The position numbers and the translations under genes were made by a program. Below the pieces are notes generated by a model that was given only the letters and a program-made list of their open reading frames with translations, was not told the origin of the DNA and made no database searches. From assembly GCA_023426575.1 (NCBI GenBank), contig JAFAAL010000032.1:1-17300 (forward strand): 17,300 bases of DNA, read 5' to 3'. Positions 14,210-17,300 of the stretch are shown in pieces; within the stretch, counting starts at the first letter, position 1; each line of letters begins with the position of its first letter. The stretch comes from Bacillota bacterium (GTDB lineage Bacteria > Bacillota > Clostridia > Saccharofermentanales > DTU023).

Positions 14210-14845
14210 ATGATTTACGCTATTTTTCAATCTCTATCGCTCGCGATGACCGCCCCGACGGGGCCCGTCCTCCTCGAGCTTCGGAACAATCCCGCCCTGC
14301 CCTGGATGATTGCGACGGCCTTCCTCGTCGTGGCTGTCCTGCTCCTTCTCATGCGCCTGGCCGCGATGTATAAGGCGCGTGAGGAGATGATCACGCATCT
14401 GACGAGTAGCGATCATGACTATCTCAAAAATGATCTGACAGAGATCTTTGAGAGTCTGCTGGCCTCGAGTCTCACGCTCGAGCGTGACCCCGCCGCTCTG
14501 GCGCGTTTTAAGACGGCCTTTACGGCCCTCGACCCCGTCGTCCAAGCGGAGCTCGCACGCGTCTTCCCCGCCCTCGCCACTTATCTCTCCGAGCTGATCA
14601 CTCGCCTCGGCATCGAGCGCAGAGTCCAGCTCGCCCTGAACGAAACGGAGCAGGGCGCCATCTTAGAGGTGGAGCTTCCACAAGGAGGAGTGGCGACTCC
14701 AGATGAGCAGATCTCCGCAGCTGAGCAGCTCGCCCTCGACGAGCTTCACGAGTCCCTCCGAGAGAGTGCCTCAGAGCGCCGTGGCGCCTACTATGAGGAG
14801 GCTCAGGCCGGTCACCGCAGCTACTGCCTGAAGATTTACAAGTAA
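14210..14845 (+). CDS. Small single-pass membrane protein of unknown function
   Basis: I do not recognise the family. From the ATG at 14210 the protein has 211 residues: a short N-terminal stretch, one strong membrane helix (about 31-52) followed by basic residues (YKAREE), and a mostly helical, acidic soluble part, presumably cytoplasmic by the positive-inside rule. The C-terminal third is Glu-rich (about 145-200) and ends SYCLKIYK. The frame is open upstream to an ATG at 14054, but those 52 extra codons translate non-coding-looking, AT-rich DNA overlapping the promoter region of the divergent DUF1002 gene, so I reject that start. No Shine-Dalgarno site precedes 14210. The gene converges with the PLP-enzyme gene and overlaps it by 10 bases. 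Confidence 0.65.
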   Translation: MIYAIFQSLSLAMTAPTGPVLLELRNNPALPWMIATAFLVVAVLLLLMRLAAMYKAREEMITHLTSSDHDYLKNDLTEIFESLLASSLTLERDPAALARFKTAFTALDPVVQAELARVFPALATYLSELITRLGIERRVQLALNETEQGAILEVELPQGGVATPDEQISAAEQLALDELHESLRESASERRGAYYEEAQAGHRSYCLKIYK

Positions 14846-15939
14846 AACGATCGACAAATCGCCCGCAGTCGTTCTTGGAGGAGGTCCTGCACCTCCTCTT
14901 CTCTTATGGCCAGGCGAAAACTCTGAGGAGGACAGCCAGGGACAGTCTCTAGCTGTCGCAGATAGATGGGCGGTGTGCCCAGCAAGAGCTCAAGCTCTAA
15001 ATCTGGAATCTTAGAGACGAAGTAGAGGAAATTAGCCCGCCCTGAGATCTCAGAAAAGAGCTCGCGCCCCGCCTCCCGATTGATCTCAAGGAGAAGACTC
15101 TCTTGCCGCTGCCGCAGCCTTTGAATCCGCTTACGCTGCCGCTCGAGCTCAGCCTCTGGGAGCTCGAGGGCCGCATGCCCCGCCGCCTCTGCCAAGGCAT
15201 TGATCGGCCAGGGCGGGCAGAGGGACTGGATCCGCGCTGCAAGCTCTCGCTCAAGCACGACGAGATAGCCGAGGCGCAGACCGGGGATGGCAAAGAATTT
15301 CGTCATCGAATAGAGGAGCACCAGGCGCTCAGAGCCTCGCTCTTGCGCCGCCTCGAGAAAGTCGATCGCTCTGGCCTCGGCCGCCGGCAAAAAGTCGAGG
15401 AAGCACTGGTCGACAATCAGCAGGGAGGAGAGGCTCTCCGCGCGCTCGAGCGCCGCCTGGATGAAGGCAGGCTCATAGCAGCGACCAGTGGGATTATTGG
15501 GGTGGCAGAGGAGGAGTCCTGCGTGTTCCTCCCGCCAGGCTGAGAGGAGGGCAGGATCCCAGGAGCCGGCCTGATCGAGCTGCCAGCCCGCCACGGAAAA
15601 GGCGCGCCGATACTCGTTGAAATTGGGCTGAGGGAGCAAGACGGCCTCGCGCTCCGTCTGCTGCCGAAGAGCCAAGGCGAGTCTCAAGATGAGGTCGGCC
15701 GCCCCGGCTCCGAGAATGACCTGTTCAGGCGAGACCCCGTGCCTCTCGGCGAGGCGCTCTCGCAGGCGACGCGGCAGGGGCTCTGGATAGTGCGCGATAC
15801 GAGGAAGCGCCGCCTCGACCGCTGCCTGAACTGCCTCTGGAGGACCGCCGACCATGAGATTGGCCGAGAGGTCGATGATCTCTTCCACCGCAACACCCAA
15901 GGTTTGCGCCAGCGGCACGAGATCCGCCCCATGCGGCAT
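14836..15939 (-). CDS. PLP-dependent aminotransferase, CobD/HisC-like (threonine-phosphate decarboxylase family)
   Basis: From the ATG at 15939 the protein has 367 residues, normal for class I/II fold-type I enzymes of the HisC/CobD group. It starts MPHGADL and has IIDLSANL (21-28) near the N-terminus, as in threonine-phosphate decarboxylases of cobalamin synthesis. Other hallmarks are HPNNPTG (146-152), D177 in LLIVDQCFLDF, the PLP lysine K214 in SMTKFFAIPGLRLGY and the carboxylate-binding FRLAIR (341-346). The frame is open further upstream to 16149, but the extra 70 residues are Arg-rich and lie over the end of the neighbouring acyltransferase gene, so the internal ATG is preferred. It lies 25 bases after the acyltransferase stop, suggesting an operon. 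No cobalamin or histidine gene is in view, so the substrate is open. Confidence 0.85.
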   Translation of the reverse strand: MPHGADLVPLAQTLGVAVEEIIDLSANLMVGGPPEAVQAAVEAALPRIAHYPEPLPRRLRERLAERHGVSPEQVILGAGAADLILRLALALRQQTEREAVLLPQPNFNEYRRAFSVAGWQLDQAGSWDPALLSAWREEHAGLLLCHPNNPTGRCYEPAFIQAALERAESLSSLLIVDQCFLDFLPAAEARAIDFLEAAQERGSERLVLLYSMTKFFAIPGLRLGYLVVLERELAARIQSLCPPWPINALAEAAGHAALELPEAELERQRKRIQRLRQRQESLLLEINREAGRELFSEISGRANFLYFVSKIPDLELELLLGTPPIYLRQLETVPGCPPQSFRLAIREEEVQDLLQERLRAICRSFYL

Positions 15940-15964
15940 AGCGAGAATCAGCGCCTTAAGAGCC

Positions 15965-17300
15965 CTACGGTCCACTGGATTCGGCCTCGCTCTCAGAGGC
16001 AGCCTCAGCGCCCGGCGCAGTCTCAGCACTCGGGACTCCCTCAGCGCCCTCTGCACTCTCAGCTCCTGGCGCGCCCTCCACGGGACGTTCCTCCCGAGCC
16101 TCATAGCGCCTGAGCTTTCCGGCCTCCTCATAGGCCTGACAGATTTCACAAATCTTGGCCGCCAAGAGCTGATTATATGCCTGGCAACCCAGGGGATCCG
16201 AGGGGTGGATCAGATCCTCCATAAAGAAGGCGGGATGACGATGCGAGAGTCCCGCCCAGTCGACGAGCCAGACATTATCATGCCCCTTCTGAAAATCACT
16301 CAAGAACTTATTGCGATAGGCCTCCTGCTCGGCATAGGGCAGCGAGATATTGACGATGACCAGCGGCCGCCCCGCGAGCGCGCGATGCAGCGCCTCGAGC
16401 TCCGAGACCACGGGGTCGCCATTGGTACTCAGCGCCACGATCAGGATCTCCCCGACGAGATCCTGCGCCTCGAGACTCTTATAGACCGTCATGAGATCCC
16501 CCATCTCGCGATTGGACAGCGTATCTGCATAGCAATTGGGCAGATATGGCCCCCGGTGATAGCCGGCAATGACCGAGACCGAATCCCCTATGAGACTGAG
16601 CTGCAGCTCCCGATAGCGCAAGAAATCCGCCACATCTATCTTGAGTGCCGCATCGAGCGCCCCGAGCTCCAGCAGCTGCTCTCGGAGCCCCGGCTCCTCC
16701 GCCAGATCCCCCTCATAGAGGGTCAGCTCACCCCTGAGCTCCTTGCCCTGGGGATTCGTCACCGCGTGGCTCTCCTCAGGGGGGTGCAGCGTCGCCAGCG
16801 TCTCCCGCCCCGCAGCTGCCTTGCGCCGCTCCAGCGCCTCGCGCTGCGCTTCCTGCTCGGCCGCGAGTCGCGACTCCTCGGCGTCAATCCGCGCCTGCAA
16901 GAGCTCGGGATCCTCAGCCCCACTCAGCTGCTGCAGAAGATTCCACGGCGTCAGAATGAGGGCGAGCGCCATCGCCCCAGAGAGTGCCGGCAGCAGCCAG
17001 CGCGGTCGCCTCGTCCGCCCGCGTTCCTTCTCCGTCCAGAGCCCAAGCACCAGGCGCGAGAACTCAGATAGGACGAGCGTCACCCCAAGCGCCAGCGGCC
17101 CGATCAGCCAGGGCGACAAATTGGAAAAAGCCAAGAACCGCTCCATAAACCTCAGCACAGGGTAATGCAGGAGGTAGATGAGATAGCTCTGCCCCGCGAG
17201 ATATTGGACCAGCGGCCAGCGACCGAGCCTATCATAGAGAGGAGGCCCGCCATCGAGAGAGAAGATCAGCCCCGTGAGAAGGAGCGAGTAGATGGGGAGT
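15965..17300 (-). CDS. Membrane acyltransferase 3 with C-terminal SGNH domain, OatA-like (5' end beyond window)
   Basis: The frame is open to the right edge, with 444 full codons in view. The first part is the end of an acyltransferase-3 membrane domain, including AGQSYLIYLLHYPVL and two more membrane helices (one ends near LVLGLW, one near ALALILT). A charged, probably coiled-coil linker follows, then an SGNH hydrolase-type domain: block I LIGDS with Ser at 16580-16582, VALSTNG as block III, and the D-L-I-H catalytic pair (Asp 16214-16216, His 16205-16207). An Ala/Glu/Gly/Pro-rich tail of about 40 residues ends the protein. OatA-type enzymes O-acetylate peptidoglycan outside the membrane and confer lysozyme resistance; another cell-wall glycan could be the acceptor. 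A GTG at 17158 could be mistaken for the start but lies inside a membrane segment. Confidence 0.88.
   Translation of the reverse strand, partial: LPIYSLLLTGLIFSLDGGPPLYDRLGRWPLVQYLAGQSYLIYLLHYPVLRFMERFLAFSNLSPWLIGPLALGVTLVLSEFSRLVLGLWTEKERGRTRRPRWLLPALSGAMALALILTPWNLLQQLSGAEDPELLQARIDAEESRLAAEQEAQREALERRKAAAGRETLATLHPPEESHAVTNPQGKELRGELTLYEGDLAEEPGLREQLLELGALDAALKIDVADFLRYRELQLSLIGDSVSVIAGYHRGPYLPNCYADTLSNREMGDLMTVYKSLEAQDLVGEILIVALSTNGDPVVSELEALHRALAGRPLVIVNISLPYAEQEAYRNKFLSDFQKGHDNVWLVDWAGLSHRHPAFFMEDLIHPSDPLGCQAYNQLLAAKICEICQAYEEAGKLRRYEAREERPVEGAPGAESAEGAEGVPSAETAPGAEAASESEAESSGP

Noticed and set aside
15940..16149. N-terminal extension of the PLP enzyme by 70 residues
   Set aside because: The extra part is Arg-rich, lies over the acyltransferase tail in another frame, and homologues start at MPHG-like sequences.
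15854..17071. Long plus-strand frame opposite the SGNH/acyltransferase gene (405 codons)
   Set aside because: It has no family features, is Arg/Leu/Gln-rich, and results from the G+C-rich codon bias of the conserved opposite-strand gene.
17156..17158. GTG as the start of the SGNH protein
   Set aside because: The frame is open upstream to the window edge and encodes a coherent acyltransferase-3 membrane segment across this point.

Overview
The window looks like chromosomal DNA of a Bacillota (Firmicute, probably Clostridia-like) bacterium, with G+C in the mid-to-high 50s percent by eye. The grounds are the gene families: YwlG/UPF0340, a YpuA-like DUF1002 protein, a YdjI-like SPFH protein, a clostridial-type zinc-binding lipoprotein and a type I pullulanase. 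Shine-Dalgarno sites are AGGAGG-like and several promoters are sigma-A extended -10. I see no rRNA, tRNA, insertion sequence, phage gene or cas gene. Coding density is high and no gene-free stretch exceeds 180 bases.

Left part (1-6464, all minus strand): a partial SPFH-domain gene leaves the left edge. Upstream of it lies a zinc-uptake operon in the order zur, znuA, znuC, znuB. It has a clear sigma-A promoter and a Fur/Zur-type inverted repeat just after the -10. ZnuB carries an in-frame C-terminal fusion to what looks like a complete lipoprotein, with lipobox and a small Cys-containing domain. A perfect 12-bp hairpin separates znuA from znuC. Upstream of the operon is a membrane-anchored D-Ala-D-Ala carboxypeptidase.

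Middle part (6530-12735): a large M16C metallopeptidase and an OsmC-family protein read rightwards and meet a convergent ywlG-like gene, the stop codons overlapping within one CTAG. A divergent intergenic region with a good promoter leads to a cytoplasmic type I pullulanase.

Right part (12736-17300): the convergent gap after the pullulanase holds two identical 29-bp repeats 61 bp apart and a possible decayed third copy, which is CRISPR-like spacing without other support. Next come a secreted DUF1002 protein (minus), a small membrane protein of unknown function (plus, possibly leaderless), and a minus-strand pair. The pair is a CobD/HisC-like PLP enzyme and, upstream of it, a partial OatA-like acyltransferase with a C-terminal SGNH domain.

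Most genes are housekeeping. The points that deserve a second look are the ZnuB-lipoprotein fusion, the atypical metal site of the Fur-family regulator, the intra-operon hairpin, the 61-bp periodic repeats and the leaderless-looking membrane protein gene. I found no convincing new multi-gene system.
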